Positions 54,501 to 63,665 of a stretch of DNA of 64,000 nucleotides are shown piece after piece (the first letter of the stretch is position 1; each line of letters opens with the position of its first letter). The stretch comes from Roseiarcus sp963779095 (GTDB lineage: Bacteria > Pseudomonadota > Alphaproteobacteria > Rhizobiales > Beijerinckiaceae): contig CAVZWU010000011.1 in assembly GCA_963779095.1 (NCBI GenBank), positions 372,001 to 436,000 of the forward strand, written 5' to 3'. The position numbers and the translations under genes were made by a program. The notes beneath the pieces are model-generated. The model saw only the letters and a program-made list of their open reading frames with translations, did no database searches and had not been told where the DNA came from.

Positions 54501-55373
54501 TCATAACGCTCGCCTTTTCTGGTCGATCAGTTTCAAGATCATCGGCGTCAAGATGAGCTGCATCGCAAGATCAAGCTTGCCGCCGTGAATGACGATGGAA
54601 TTGGCGCGCGACATGAAACTGCCCGCGATCATTGAGAGCAGATACGGAAAATCGATGCCGCGTGGATTCTTGAACCGGATCACGACCATCAATTCATCCG
54701 CCGTCGGAATCCAGCGCGCGACGAAGGGATTCGAGGTGTCGACCGTAGGCACGCGCTGGAAGTTGATGTCGGTCAGGGTGAACTGCGGACAGATGTAGTT
54801 CACATAGTCCGGCATCCGCCGAAGGATCGTGTCGGTGACCGCTTCGGTCGAGTAACCGCGGGCGCTGCGATCCCGATGCAGCTTCTGGATCCACTCGAGG
54901 TTGATGACCGGGACAACGCCGATCTTGACATCGGCGTGCCTTGCGACGTCAACGCCGTCAGCGACCACCGCGCCGTGCAGGCCTTCGTAGAGCAGGAGAT
55001 CGGCCGGCGGCAGCGGCTCCCACGGCGTGAAGGCGCCCGGCTTTCCTCCGTAGAGCGTCGCCTCCTCATCGTCGTGAATATAGTGGCGGGCCAGTCCCTT
55101 TCCGGTCGCGCCGAACTCGGAGAACAGGGTCTCGAGCCGATCGAAAAGGTTCGATTCGGGCGAGAAATGGCTGAAGTGTTTGTTGCCCCGCTCCGCCTGC
55201 GCGGCCATTTCCGCGCGCATCTCGGCCCGGTCGTAGCGATGAAACAAATCGCCCTCGACATAGACAGCCTCAATCCCCTCGCGGCGGAAGATGACCTCGA
55301 AGGTTTTTCGGATCGACGTCGTGCCCGCGCCCGAAGAGCCGGTGACGGAAATGATGGGATGTTTGACTGACAT
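54501..55373 (-). CDS. cbbP: Phosphoribulokinase
   Basis: A 290-residue bacterial (class I) phosphoribulokinase that makes ribulose-1,5-bisphosphate. The P-loop is GSSGAGTTS from residue 12, followed by YVEGDLFHRYDRAEM with the catalytic Asp, HFSPESNLFDRLE, and LLYEGLHGAVVADG. It starts 15 bases after cbbF and ends 85 bases before cbbL, within the cbb operon. Intact. Confidence 0.97.
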   Translation of the reverse strand: MSVKHPIISVTGSSGAGTTSIRKTFEVIFRREGIEAVYVEGDLFHRYDRAEMRAEMAAQAERGNKHFSHFSPESNLFDRLETLFSEFGATGKGLARHYIHDDEEATLYGGKPGAFTPWEPLPPADLLLYEGLHGAVVADGVDVARHADVKIGVVPVINLEWIQKLHRDRSARGYSTEAVTDTILRRMPDYVNYICPQFTLTDINFQRVPTVDTSNPFVARWIPTADELMVVIRFKNPRGIDFPYLLSMIAGSFMSRANSIVIHGGKLDLAMQLILTPMILKLIDQKRRAL

Positions 55374-55388
55374 CGCTGTTGACTTCGC

Positions 55389-56400
55389 TCAGGCTCGGAA
55401 GAAGCCGCGCTTGCCGAAAAGCGGCGAAACGTCGGCAAGGCTTTCGGGCCGCGAATGGAGGCGTTCGATGCGCTCGACCAGGGCTCGCGAACCAAAGATA
55501 AGCGGGGTGCGCGTATTCGCGGACATCGCCCGCTGATCGAGAATGCGGGCCGCCGCCGGTCGAAGCTCTCCCTCCGGCCTGTTCGATGACATAAGCGACG
55601 GGCCGAGCCTCGCACAGGAGCCGCGACTGGCCGCGCTCATGGCCGCGACGCCCGTCCGCAGGGTCAAGCAAAACGCCGCCGCGCCTAAGAATCTGGAACG
55701 CCTCCACGACGAGCGATCCACTCCAGCGTGAAGTGAAGCCCCGTCCATCGTCGCTGTCCGCGCCTTTCAAGCAATCATCGACGAAAGCGCGGATAGCCGG
55801 GTTCCAGTGGCGATAGTTCGCGGCGTTGATGGCGTATTCCTGTGCGAAATCGGGTATGCGCACGGCGGGCGCCGTCAGTCGCCAACAGCGGTTGCGTCGA
55901 TCATGGGTAAAGAGATCGACGCTGCCGCCGAGCGTTAGCGCCAGAACGGTCTGGAAGCCATAAACGATGAAGCCCGCGGCGAACGGCTCGCCTGCCGGAA
56001 GCTCCCCATCCTCGCGGCACGCCTCGCTGATCGCAAAAGTCGTTCCGGCGGTCATGTTCGCATCAAGATCAGCCGATCCGAGGAGAGGATTGGCCTCCAC
56101 AGCGAAGCTGCCTGATTCGTCGAGGACCACAATTTCGTCGGCCTCCGTCGAGAGGAAAGCGCGGACGCCTTCGCCGCGAAGGGCCTCGGCGAGAATCTCA
56201 TGCGCGCGAACACGGACGCCGGCTGGCGCGCCATCAACCGGCGCGGCCAAAGCGCCGAGCGCAATCATGTCCGCAATGTCGAGAGAAGCCGCCGCCAGCG
56301 CCGACACGATCGCCCCGATCTGCGTCCTGCGCGACCGCTCCTCGGCATTGTTGCACTGCGCTGCCAGCTCCAGGCGCCGCCGCAATAGGGTCGCGTCCAC
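55389..56400 (-). CDS. cbbF: Fructose/sedoheptulose-bisphosphatase, C-terminal frameshift
   Basis: A class I FBPase of about 337 residues. Blocks are RTQIGAIVSALAAASLDIAD, VVLDESGSFAVEANPLLGSA (in place of the usual DPLDGSSN), GFIVYGFQTVLALTLGGSVD and VIEQAGG. Near 55552 a one-base shift occurs: the true end is RTPLIFGSRALVERIERLH and SPLFGKRGFFRA, stopping at 55389. The metal box reads NPLLGSADLDANMTAGTTF; the classical D-P-L-D-G-S-S-N is thus N-P-L-L-G-S-A-D-L-D, as in the cbbF-type subfamily. First gene of the operon, divergent from cbbR. Confidence 0.92.
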
Positions 56401-56523
56401 GTCTTCCTCCTCCCTCCCCGCACGGCGAAGAGCGGCAGGAGCGCGCCGACTTCTTCCGTCGCGGCGTCTCGCTCCGCGCAGCAGGTTGACATGGAAAAGT
56501 GTATAATGAAAATATAAAAATGC

Positions 56524-56547
56524 TTAGTCACATAGAAGTTTTACTAA
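56524..56547. promoter_or_regulatory. Candidate CbbR operator
   Basis: TTAGT (56524-56528) and ACTAA (56543-56547) form an inverted repeat with a 14-base spacer, in an AT-rich island between the divergent cbbF and cbbR genes. LysR-type regulators bind such interrupted palindromes with T-n-A arms. It touches the cbbR ATG at 56549, which would allow autoregulation. A TATAAT stands at 56502-56507 but no -35 box at the right spacing is seen. Confidence 0.5.
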
Positions 56548-56548
56548 T

Positions 56549-57526
56549 ATGGCTTCATTCGCGGGCAGCGTGACCCTCCGGCAATTGCGGGCTCTCGCCG
56601 CCATCGAGACGACCGGCAGCGTCACCGGCGCGGCGCGACGTTTGGGCCTGACGCAGCCTGCCATAACTCTGCAGATCCGCGGTCTTCAGGATCTTGTCGG
56701 CTTGCCGCTGCTTCAGCGCGTCGCTGACGGGATGATCCTGACCGAGGTTGGACGCGACCTCGTCGCGCTTCATAACCGGATCGCAGCTGCGGTGAACGAC
56801 AGCGCCGCAGCGGTTGACGCCATCAAAGGGCTGACCGGCGGCGGGGTCTCAATCGGCGCCGTGAGCACGGCGAAATATTTCGTGCCGTTCGCGATCGCCG
56901 GCTTTTCGCGCGCTCACCCCAAAATCCAGATCAAACTGTCGATCGGCAACCGAAACGAAATTCTGCGGGCGCTGCGGGAGTACGCGCTCGACATCGCGAT
57001 CACGGGCTGGCCGCCAGACGACATGGACCTCGAGCGCCTGCTCATCGGCGATCATCCGCACCTTATCGTGGCGCCGCACGGACATCCCCTCGGCCGGCGC
57101 CGGAAGATGGCGCTTGACGCGCTAAAGGACGAGACCTTCCTGGTGCGTGAGCTAGGTTCCGGCACTCGGCTCCTTATGCATCGAAGCTTCGCCGATCGCG
57201 GCTTCGAGCCGAACATCGGCATGGAGATCGACAGCAACGAGACCATCAAGCAGGCGGTGATGGCGGGGCTCGGCGTCGCTTTCATCTCGGGCCACACAGT
57301 CGCGACTGAGCTCGCCGAGGGCCGGCTCGTCGCGCTCGACATCCTTGGACTGCCAGTCGTCAGACGATGGTATGTCGTTTACCGGCGCGACCGCGCGTTG
57401 TTGCCGCCCGCGCTGGCGCTCGCGAATTTCCTGTCGCAGGAATCCCGCCGTTTCCTGCCGCGTGTCGCCCGAACGACACGAAAATTTCCGGCGGTTCGTG
57501 GTCCCCGCCAACGCTCGGACGCATGA
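56549..57526 (+). CDS. cbbR: CbbR, LysR-family regulator of the Calvin cycle operon
   Basis: A 325-residue LysR-type regulator. The helix-turn-helix is VTLRQLRALAAIETTGSVTG, ARRLGLTQPAITLQIRGLQD (about residues 8-50). The effector domain includes VSIGAVSTAKYFVPFAIAGF, IAITGWPPDDMDLERLLIGD and FLVRELGSGTRLLMHRSFAD, the usual CbbR patterns. The divergent place next to cbbF is the classical one. It senses metabolites such as RuBP or NADPH in studied species. The C-terminal 25 residues are not conserved. Confidence 0.95.
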   Translation: MASFAGSVTLRQLRALAAIETTGSVTGAARRLGLTQPAITLQIRGLQDLVGLPLLQRVADGMILTEVGRDLVALHNRIAAAVNDSAAAVDAIKGLTGGGVSIGAVSTAKYFVPFAIAGFSRAHPKIQIKLSIGNRNEILRALREYALDIAITGWPPDDMDLERLLIGDHPHLIVAPHGHPLGRRRKMALDALKDETFLVRELGSGTRLLMHRSFADRGFEPNIGMEIDSNETIKQAVMAGLGVAFISGHTVATELAEGRLVALDILGLPVVRRWYVVYRRDRALLPPALALANFLSQESRRFLPRVARTTRKFPAVRGPRQRSDA

Positions 57527-57589
57527 CCGAACTCGATCAACGCCTCCAGCCCCGACCAAAACAATCGAGTGGAAATGAGGGGGCCCGCT

Positions 57590-57883
57590 TTATTTGGCTG
57601 GCCGTCGCTTCTCCTGGACGGTAAATCCGAGCTGGCCGAGCACTTTGACGGCCCCTGACTTGCCGCCCTCGAAGTCGCCGGAGGCGAGACGCTTTCCCGT
57701 GGCGAACTCATAGGCCGCGCCCAGGATCGCCTTCGGCGGGTAACGGCGTTCTTCCCAGACGAGCTCATAAGTCGTGGTCGGGGCGAAACCATGCTCAGCG
57801 AAGAACCGCTCCGGCCCCAGGCGGTCGTACGCCTTCAGCGCCCGCACCACGTCTGCGTGAGTCACCCGGTCCCAGTCCACCAT
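57590..57883 (-). CDS. Small protein resembling the ScoMcrA N-terminal domain
   Basis: A 97-residue protein. VDWDRVTHADVVRALKAYDR, a central YELVWEERRYPPKAILGAAY and GGKSGAVKVLGQLGF match, as remembered, the N-terminal domain found before SRA-like and HNH modules in ScoMcrA-type restriction endonucleases. Here it stands alone without nuclease, so it may be a DNA-binding remnant, a regulator or an antitoxin-like partner. It is convergent with cbbR, 63 bases between stops. Function unknown. Confidence 0.6.
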   Translation of the reverse strand: MVDWDRVTHADVVRALKAYDRLGPERFFAEHGFAPTTTYELVWEERRYPPKAILGAAYEFATGKRLASGDFEGGKSGAVKVLGQLGFTVQEKRRPAK

Positions 57884-58180
57884 CTCACTCTCCAGGATCG
57901 CCCTCGGTTGCGGCGCCGGCCGCAGCGAAACTTGCGCCGCAACCTGAGGTTAAGCAACTCCTGCACCGGAAAACAGCCCATCTTGTGGTGACGTGGATCG
58001 TGGAGGCTGAGAGTTTGCACTCGTCGCTCCGTTTCTACACGGACGAGCCGGTCCCGGGACGCCCAACGAGCAGTCCGGAGGGGCGCGATCTCGACAGCGG
58101 CCACATAGGTCGTCGACAGGACCTCGAGCGGCAAAGCGTCCGGCGCCGAGCGCTTCTGAGGGGAGAAATGCGAAGCGGCC
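57884..58180. other. Intergenic stretch without a recognisable gene
   Basis: About 300 bases between the start of the small ScoMcrA-like protein and the stop of the amidohydrolase. It must hold the promoter of the small gene and the end of the sugar operon. No hairpin with a T-run, operator or coding frame could be identified. Confidence 0.4.
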
Positions 58181-59080
58181 TCAAATGCGATAAACTGCAA
58201 GAGCAGTGTCAGAGAAGAGCTTTCGCCGCTCGCCGACGCTAAAATCGGAGACGATGCTTTTGAAGGCGTCATAGAGCGCATCGAAGCTGCTGTAGAGCTT
58301 GTCGACCGGGAAATTGCTGGCGAACATGCACCGGTCAGGCCCGAAAATCTCGATCGTTTCCAGCACGAACGGGCGGATGCTCTGCTCCGTCCAGCGCCAG
58401 TCCACCATGCCGAAGCCCGAGATTTTCACCCAGACGTTCGGCTGGGCGCCAAGGGCGCGCATGCCCGCGCGCCAGAGCGACAGGCCCTCGGGGTCGCGGT
58501 CTACCGGCATGCCGGCATGATTGAGGATGATCGTGGTGTCGCCGTGCGCCGCGGCAAGCGCCGCGGCATCCGCCATCTGCGAGGGATAGAGCTGCAGGTC
58601 GAACGAGAGATTGTAGCGTTTCAGTTGCGCGAAGCCGCGCAACCATGCGGGGTCGGTGAGGAAATCCGGCTTCGTCACGTAGGTCTTCGCCGGATCGGGA
58701 TGCCAGTTCACGATGTGACGGATGCCGCGCACATTCGGAAACCGGCAATGAGAGGCGAGCGTCGTTTCGACATCGGGCCGGTGCAGCTCGGCCCGCGCAA
58801 CGATGCCGTGCGGAAATCCGCGTTGGTCGGCAATCGATTGCAGCCAGCGCGTCTCCTCCACCGGCTGCGACGGGTCAAAGCCGGCGTCGACATGCACGGA
58901 TTTGACGACGTTCTGCTTGGCCGTATCGGCGAGATAGTCGTCGAGCAGATAGGATTTCGCGATTGGCGCGACATCGCCAGCGACGCTCGCCGGCAGAGGC
59001 CGCGCGCTCAGCCAGGGATAGGAGAAGCGTTCGAGATCCCAGAGATGGTGGTGCGGATCGACAATCGGGAAATCGTCCAT
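58181..59080 (-). CDS. Amidohydrolase-2 family lactonase-like enzyme
   Basis: A 299-residue TIM-barrel hydrolase. It starts MDDFPIVDPHHHLWDLERFS with the metal-binding His residues at 10 and 12; VRGIRHIVNWHPDP, TTIILNHAGMPVDRDPEG and CMFASNFPVDKL (late Asp replaced by N-F-P) follow. The family includes 2-pyrone-4,6-dicarboxylate lactonase and sugar lactonases such as L-fuconolactonase and L-rhamnonolactonase. It ends the CUT2 operon, 20 bases after the permease, so hydrolysis of a sugar lactone is the likely job. The ATG at 59080 is set by homology. Confidence 0.88.
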   Translation of the reverse strand: MDDFPIVDPHHHLWDLERFSYPWLSARPLPASVAGDVAPIAKSYLLDDYLADTAKQNVVKSVHVDAGFDPSQPVEETRWLQSIADQRGFPHGIVARAELHRPDVETTLASHCRFPNVRGIRHIVNWHPDPAKTYVTKPDFLTDPAWLRGFAQLKRYNLSFDLQLYPSQMADAAALAAAHGDTTIILNHAGMPVDRDPEGLSLWRAGMRALGAQPNVWVKISGFGMVDWRWTEQSIRPFVLETIEIFGPDRCMFASNFPVDKLYSSFDALYDAFKSIVSDFSVGERRKLFSDTALAVYRI

Positions 59081-59100
59081 TTGATCCTCCTTTATCGGCT

Positions 59101-60078
59101 TTATTCGCGCTCCCGGGCGTAGGCTCGATAGAGCAGCACCGCCGCGATGATCACGAGGCCATAAATGATGTTGCGGTACCCGATCGAGATGTTGACGATC
59201 GTCAGCACGGTCGTAAGCACTGTGAGGAAGAAAGCGCCGACGAAGGCGCCGGCGTAGGTTCCGCTCCCGCCGTAAATCGAAGCGCCGCCGAGCACCACGG
59301 CGGCGATCGCGGGCAGCACGAACTGGTCGCCCATCCCGAGAAAGGCCATGGTCGAAAACCCGGTGAAGAGAACGCCAGTCACCGCCGCGCAAAGGCCGCT
59401 GATGGCGTAGGCGGCGATGATCACCCAGTCATTATCGACGCCTGAAAGCCGGCTGACGACCGGGCTTTCGCCGACACCGTAAAGATAGCGACCGCCCCTC
59501 GTCGCATGCAGGCCGATGCTGACAATGACGCCAAGCCCGATCCACACCAGCACCACCACCGGCGCCGGCCCGATCCAGCCGGTCGCGATCCATTTGACGC
59601 TGTCCGTCGCCGATCCGGATGGAGTTCCCTGCGAATAGATCAGGGTGAGGCCCTGCATGATGTTGTTCATGCCGAGCGTCATGACGATCGGCGAGATTCT
59701 CAGTTTGGCGACGCCGAGCCCGTTGAGGAAGCCCGCGCCAATTCCGACGGCGAGCGCCGCCGCGAGGCCCGCCCAAAGACGGGCGTCGTCGCCTTGCGTC
59801 ACGCCAGTGAAGACGATGCTGGCGCCCGTGATGGTCCAGGCGATCGAGAGATCGATGCCGCCAGTGAGAATCACCACTGTCTCGCCAATGGCGGCGATGC
59901 CGAGATAGGCGGAAAGCGACAACAGCAGCAGGATGTTCGATATCGCGAGGAACCCCGGCGCCAGCAGGCCTCCCACGATGAGCAGGACAACAACGCCGCC
60001 GAGGATCGTCAGCGGGGCCAGGGCCACCGGACGGGCAAGCGCGCGCATCGCGCTCCGCGCAGCCTCCCTATCTTGCAT
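59101..60078 (-). CDS. CUT2 ABC transporter permease 2
   Basis: A 325-residue RbsC-family permease with LTILGGVVVLLIVGGLLAPG as first helix. The hallmarks are GETVVILTGGIDLSIAWTIT and AAVVLGGASIYGGSGTYAGA. It overlaps the first permease by 11 bases. The transporter thus has two different permeases, which should form a heterodimeric channel, as in AraH-type or Ytf-type systems (YtfT/YjfF). Confidence 0.93.
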   Translation of the reverse strand: MQDREAARSAMRALARPVALAPLTILGGVVVLLIVGGLLAPGFLAISNILLLLSLSAYLGIAAIGETVVILTGGIDLSIAWTITGASIVFTGVTQGDDARLWAGLAAALAVGIGAGFLNGLGVAKLRISPIVMTLGMNNIMQGLTLIYSQGTPSGSATDSVKWIATGWIGPAPVVVLVWIGLGVIVSIGLHATRGGRYLYGVGESPVVSRLSGVDNDWVIIAAYAISGLCAAVTGVLFTGFSTMAFLGMGDQFVLPAIAAVVLGGASIYGGSGTYAGAFVGAFFLTVLTTVLTIVNISIGYRNIIYGLVIIAAVLLYRAYARERE

Positions 60079-61036
60079 TGCGTTCAGCCCGCCAGAGTTT
60101 CGCCAGTCCTTGCCGGACGGTCGCCAATCCCACCACTGCGATCAGGATCACCCCGTTGATCAGGCTTTGATAGAAGGACGACAGATCGGCGAAGTAGAGT
60201 AGGCGCCCGATGATCGTTAGCGTAAGCGCTCCGAATACCGCGCCGGTCGTCGATCCGCGGCCGCCGGTGATGGAGACGCCGCCGAGCACGACCGCGGCGA
60301 TCGACAGCAGAATAAAGCTGTCGCCGATCGTCGGGGATCCGCTTGCGGTCGCGACCGCAAGATAGAAGCCGCCGAGGCCGGCGAGCAGCGCGGCGATGAC
60401 GTAGGCCGAGAACTTCACCATCTTCACCGGCACTCCGCTCGACCGCGTGCCGCCCTCGTCGCCGCCGATCGCCCGCAGCCACAATCCGAGCGGGGTGCTC
60501 ATGATCCAGGAGGTGACGGCGGTGACCGCGATCAGCAGCAGAAGCGGGGTCGGGGCCCAGTCGAGACCGTTGGTGAAGGCGTCCGTCAAGCCGGGGGGCA
60601 CGTTTCCGCCGGGACTTGGCATGATCACCAGCGCCACGCCCTGAAAGATCGACATGGTCGCGAGCGTCGCCAGGATCGGCGGCAGACGCAGTCTGACGAC
60701 CAGCATGCCGTTGCATGCGCCTGCGAGCGCCGCCGCGCCAAGCGCGAGGGCGATCGCGCCAAAGACGCTGGTCGAGAAGGCGAGCGCCGCGATGGCGCCG
60801 GCGACGCTCATCACCGGCCCCAGGGACAGGTCGATCCCATTGGTCATGACAACAAAGAATTGCCCCAGCGCGACGAGCGCCAGCGGCAGGACGTTCATGC
60901 AGAGGGTCTTCAGATCGAACGCGCTGAAATGACCGCCCTTCAGCGCAAGGTCAATCACGAACAGCGCGAGGAAGGTTGCGATCGCGCCAATGGCGCCCTG
61001 GCGTCGGATACCGCTAAGACCCAGCGGCACGGCCAT
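60068..61036 (-). CDS. CUT2 ABC transporter permease 1
   Basis: A 322-residue RbsC-family permease. The motifs are GQFFVVMTNGIDLSLGPVMS and AAVVLGGVSITGGRGSTTGA. Its 5' end overlaps the ATPase gene by 23 bases and its 3' end the second permease by 11, showing tight coupling. The ATG at 61036 gives a normal N-terminus before the first helix. Confidence 0.93.
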   Translation of the reverse strand: MAVPLGLSGIRRQGAIGAIATFLALFVIDLALKGGHFSAFDLKTLCMNVLPLALVALGQFFVVMTNGIDLSLGPVMSVAGAIAALAFSTSVFGAIALALGAAALAGACNGMLVVRLRLPPILATLATMSIFQGVALVIMPSPGGNVPPGLTDAFTNGLDWAPTPLLLLIAVTAVTSWIMSTPLGLWLRAIGGDEGGTRSSGVPVKMVKFSAYVIAALLAGLGGFYLAVATASGSPTIGDSFILLSIAAVVLGGVSITGGRGSTTGAVFGALTLTIIGRLLYFADLSSFYQSLINGVILIAVVGLATVRQGLAKLWRAERNAR

Positions 61037-62513
61037 CCTCGGCGCTGGTTGAGGCCCGCACTATGCCTTCAGCTGTGAGCTCATCGCCCGCGAGTTCGGC
61101 CCTTATACGACCCTCAGTCATGACAATAACGCGATGGGCGAGTCCAACCAGCTCATGGGCGTCGGTCGAGTAGAGGATGATGCCCATTCCGGAAGCGGCA
61201 AGCTCTGCAACAATCGCATAAATCTGAGTCTTCGTGCCGATGTCGACGCCGCGAGTCACATCGTTCAATAGGAGCACGGCGGGCTTGGTTAGCAGCCATT
61301 TCTGCAACAGCACCTTCTGCTGGTTCCCGCCGCTTAACTGCCCGACGGCCTGGCTGGGCGACACCGCGCGAATCTTGAGGCGATCGATTGCGTCGCCGAC
61401 GATCCGCCGTTCGGCCTTCCGGTCTATGAAGCCTGCCAGGCGCGAGATTTGCCGGAGAATGGCGAAGGAAAGATTGGCCGCCACGCTCTTCTGGAGCAAA
61501 AGCCCCTCGATCTTCCGTTCCTGCGGCACGTAGGCGACGTGGCGAGCGATGGCGTCACGCGGGTTCCTGAAGCGCGCTGGTCGGTCCTCGACGAAGATCT
61601 CTCCGGCGCGCAACGGATGATCGCCGAACAACGATTTAAGGAGAGCGTCCTGTCCTTGTCCGACCAGGCCGCCGACGCCAAGGATTTCGCCCTTGGCCAG
61701 CCGCAGGTCGACGCCGTGCAGCACATCGCTCACGAGGCCGCGCGCTTCGAGAAGGCCGGACACGGCTGGCGATCGCTTTGCCGGAAAGACGCCGCCCAGA
61801 CGGGCGCCGGTCATCAGCTCGACCGCACGCTCGTGCGAGACGTCGTCGACATCCGCCAGGGTGACAAGCTCGCCGTTCCGCATCACCGCGACGCGCTGAC
61901 AGAACGCCGTGATCTCCTCCCAGCGGTGCGAGATGAACAGAATTATCGATCCGCGGTTTCGTTCCCCCTCGACGATCCGCATGAGCCATTGGACTTCGGC
62001 GGCGGTGAGCGCCGCGGTGGCCTCATCGAGAAGCAGGACGCGGGGCTTGCGGCGCACCGCGCGGACGATCTCCACCATCTGCTGCTGGCCGAGCGGCATG
62101 TCGCCGACGATGGCGGTCGCCGAGGCGCCGACATTGTAGCCGTCGAGGAGCGCCCGCGCGTCGGCTTCGAGCTTACGGCGATCGATCGACGCCGAAGCGC
62201 GGCGCGGCGGCGCTGACAGAAACAGGTTCTCCGCCACCGTCAGGCTGCGAACCAGCGTCAGCTCCTGGAAGACGCTGACGACGCCGCGGGCGATGGCTCT
62301 CGCCGGACCAAGTCCGACCATGGCCTTGCCGTCGAGACTGATCACGCCGCGATCCTGGCGGACAATACCGCCGGCGATCTTGATCAGCGTGGACTTGCCC
62401 GCGCCGTTCTCTCCGACGAGGCCCAGCACTGCGCCGGGCTCCGCCTCGAGGGTGACGTTGACGACGGCGCGCGTCGCGCCGAAGTCCTTGTCGATGCTCT
62501 TCAGTGACAGCAT
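61014..62513 (-). CDS. CUT2 ABC transporter ATP-binding protein, second site degenerate
   Basis: A 499-residue fused double ATPase. The first domain has Walker A GENGAGKST (35-43), MPLGQQQMVEIVRA and Walker B LLLDEATAAL (D163 E164). In the second domain the Walker A place is GGLVGQGQDALL and the signature LSGGNQQKV, but Walker B reads LLLND (N417 D418) where RbsA-type proteins have L-D-E. The second site should not hydrolyse ATP. It follows the binding-protein gene by 47 bases. Confidence 0.93.
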   Translation of the reverse strand: MLSLKSIDKDFGATRAVVNVTLEAEPGAVLGLVGENGAGKSTLIKIAGGIVRQDRGVISLDGKAMVGLGPARAIARGVVSVFQELTLVRSLTVAENLFLSAPPRRASASIDRRKLEADARALLDGYNVGASATAIVGDMPLGQQQMVEIVRAVRRKPRVLLLDEATAALTAAEVQWLMRIVEGERNRGSIILFISHRWEEITAFCQRVAVMRNGELVTLADVDDVSHERAVELMTGARLGGVFPAKRSPAVSGLLEARGLVSDVLHGVDLRLAKGEILGVGGLVGQGQDALLKSLFGDHPLRAGEIFVEDRPARFRNPRDAIARHVAYVPQERKIEGLLLQKSVAANLSFAILRQISRLAGFIDRKAERRIVGDAIDRLKIRAVSPSQAVGQLSGGNQQKVLLQKWLLTKPAVLLLNDVTRGVDIGTKTQIYAIVAELAASGMGIILYSTDAHELVGLAHRVIVMTEGRIRAELAGDELTAEGIVRASTSAEDGRAAGS

Positions 62514-62560
62514 GAACGATCGGAAAAGCGGCAGCGGGTCGCCGCCTCTGGCTAGCGTTG

Positions 62561-63607
62561 CTATTTGCCCAGCGAATCTTGGATCGTCAGCGGCTGCAGG
62601 CCGGAATTGGGAATTTCAACGTCGTCATAGACGGTGGGCGGCAGATCCGGGAACACGTTGACGCCCTCCTTTAGCTGCTCCGTCGTCAGCGTCGGAATGC
62701 CGACATTGATAAGTTTGTCGGCCGGCGGATGGCCTTCGAGCACGTCGACCGCGACCTTCAAGGCGTAGGCGCCGAGTGACGGCGGGTCGCCGACAGAAAT
62801 GCCCTTCAGCCCCTGGTCCTTGTATTTGAGCATCGAGAGCCGCCAGCCGTTCGAGCCCTCGCCCGTCATCGGCACGAACGGCCGGTGCAGGTTCAAAAGG
62901 GCCTGGACCACGCCGTAATCGCCGGCCTGATTGATGATGCCGTCGATCTTCGGATGGGCCGGCAGCACCTTCATGATCTCGGCCTGAGAAACGCTGTCGT
63001 CCCATTTGCCATAGACTTCGGCGACGATGTGGATGCCGGGATATTTGGCCAGCGCCTGGGTCGCGCCGGTATATTCGGCCTTGTCGCCCTCGAAGCCAGG
63101 CACGCCGCGATTCATGATGATATCGCCCTTGCCGTTCAGGGTCTCGGCCATCCATTGGCCCATGATCCCGCCGAACTTCACGAAGTCGACGCCGACCTTG
63201 TAAGCGGAGGGGGCGGTCACGGCGTGATCGAAGTCGACGACCACGATGCCCTGTTTGGCGGCCTCTTCGAGAACCGGATTGAGGGCCGATTCGGAGGCGG
63301 GATCAACGAGGATCGCATCGACCTTCTGCGAGATCATATCGTCGATCGCCGCTATCTGAGCCTGCACGTCGGTGCCGGAATTGACCACCGTGAGCTTCAC
63401 CTTATCCTTGTAGTATTTTGTTGCGTAGGCTTTGGTCAAATTGACCATCTGCACACGCCACTGATTGCCGATATATGAGTTGCTTAGCGCGATATTGTAG
63501 ACTTTATCAGCGGCGGAGGCGTTGTTCGGCAAACTGGTCGCCACGCAGGCAATGGCGCTACAGGTCATGGCTAGCACTGCGTAGTGTTTCTTCGAAATAT
63601 TCTCCAT
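62561..63607 (-). CDS. CUT2 sugar-binding protein
   Basis: A 348-residue periplasmic binder. The signal peptide is followed by cleavage near NASAADKVYN. IALSNSYIGNQWRVQMVNLT and AIDDMISQKVDAILVDPASE are typical of the YtfQ/peripla_BP_4 type. It heads the operon of ATPase, two permeases and lactonase-like enzyme. A GGAGGAG ribosome binding site lies just before the ATG at 63607. The GntR gene is 58 bases upstream on the same strand. Confidence 0.93.
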   Translation of the reverse strand: MENISKKHYAVLAMTCSAIACVATSLPNNASAADKVYNIALSNSYIGNQWRVQMVNLTKAYATKYYKDKVKLTVVNSGTDVQAQIAAIDDMISQKVDAILVDPASESALNPVLEEAAKQGIVVVDFDHAVTAPSAYKVGVDFVKFGGIMGQWMAETLNGKGDIIMNRGVPGFEGDKAEYTGATQALAKYPGIHIVAEVYGKWDDSVSQAEIMKVLPAHPKIDGIINQAGDYGVVQALLNLHRPFVPMTGEGSNGWRLSMLKYKDQGLKGISVGDPPSLGAYALKVAVDVLEGHPPADKLINVGIPTLTTEQLKEGVNVFPDLPPTVYDDVEIPNSGLQPLTIQDSLGK

Positions 63608-63665
63608 GTCTCCTCCTTGGCGAGGCCTTGCCTCGACTGCGAAGCTACGGTTAACCGCAGCCGTT

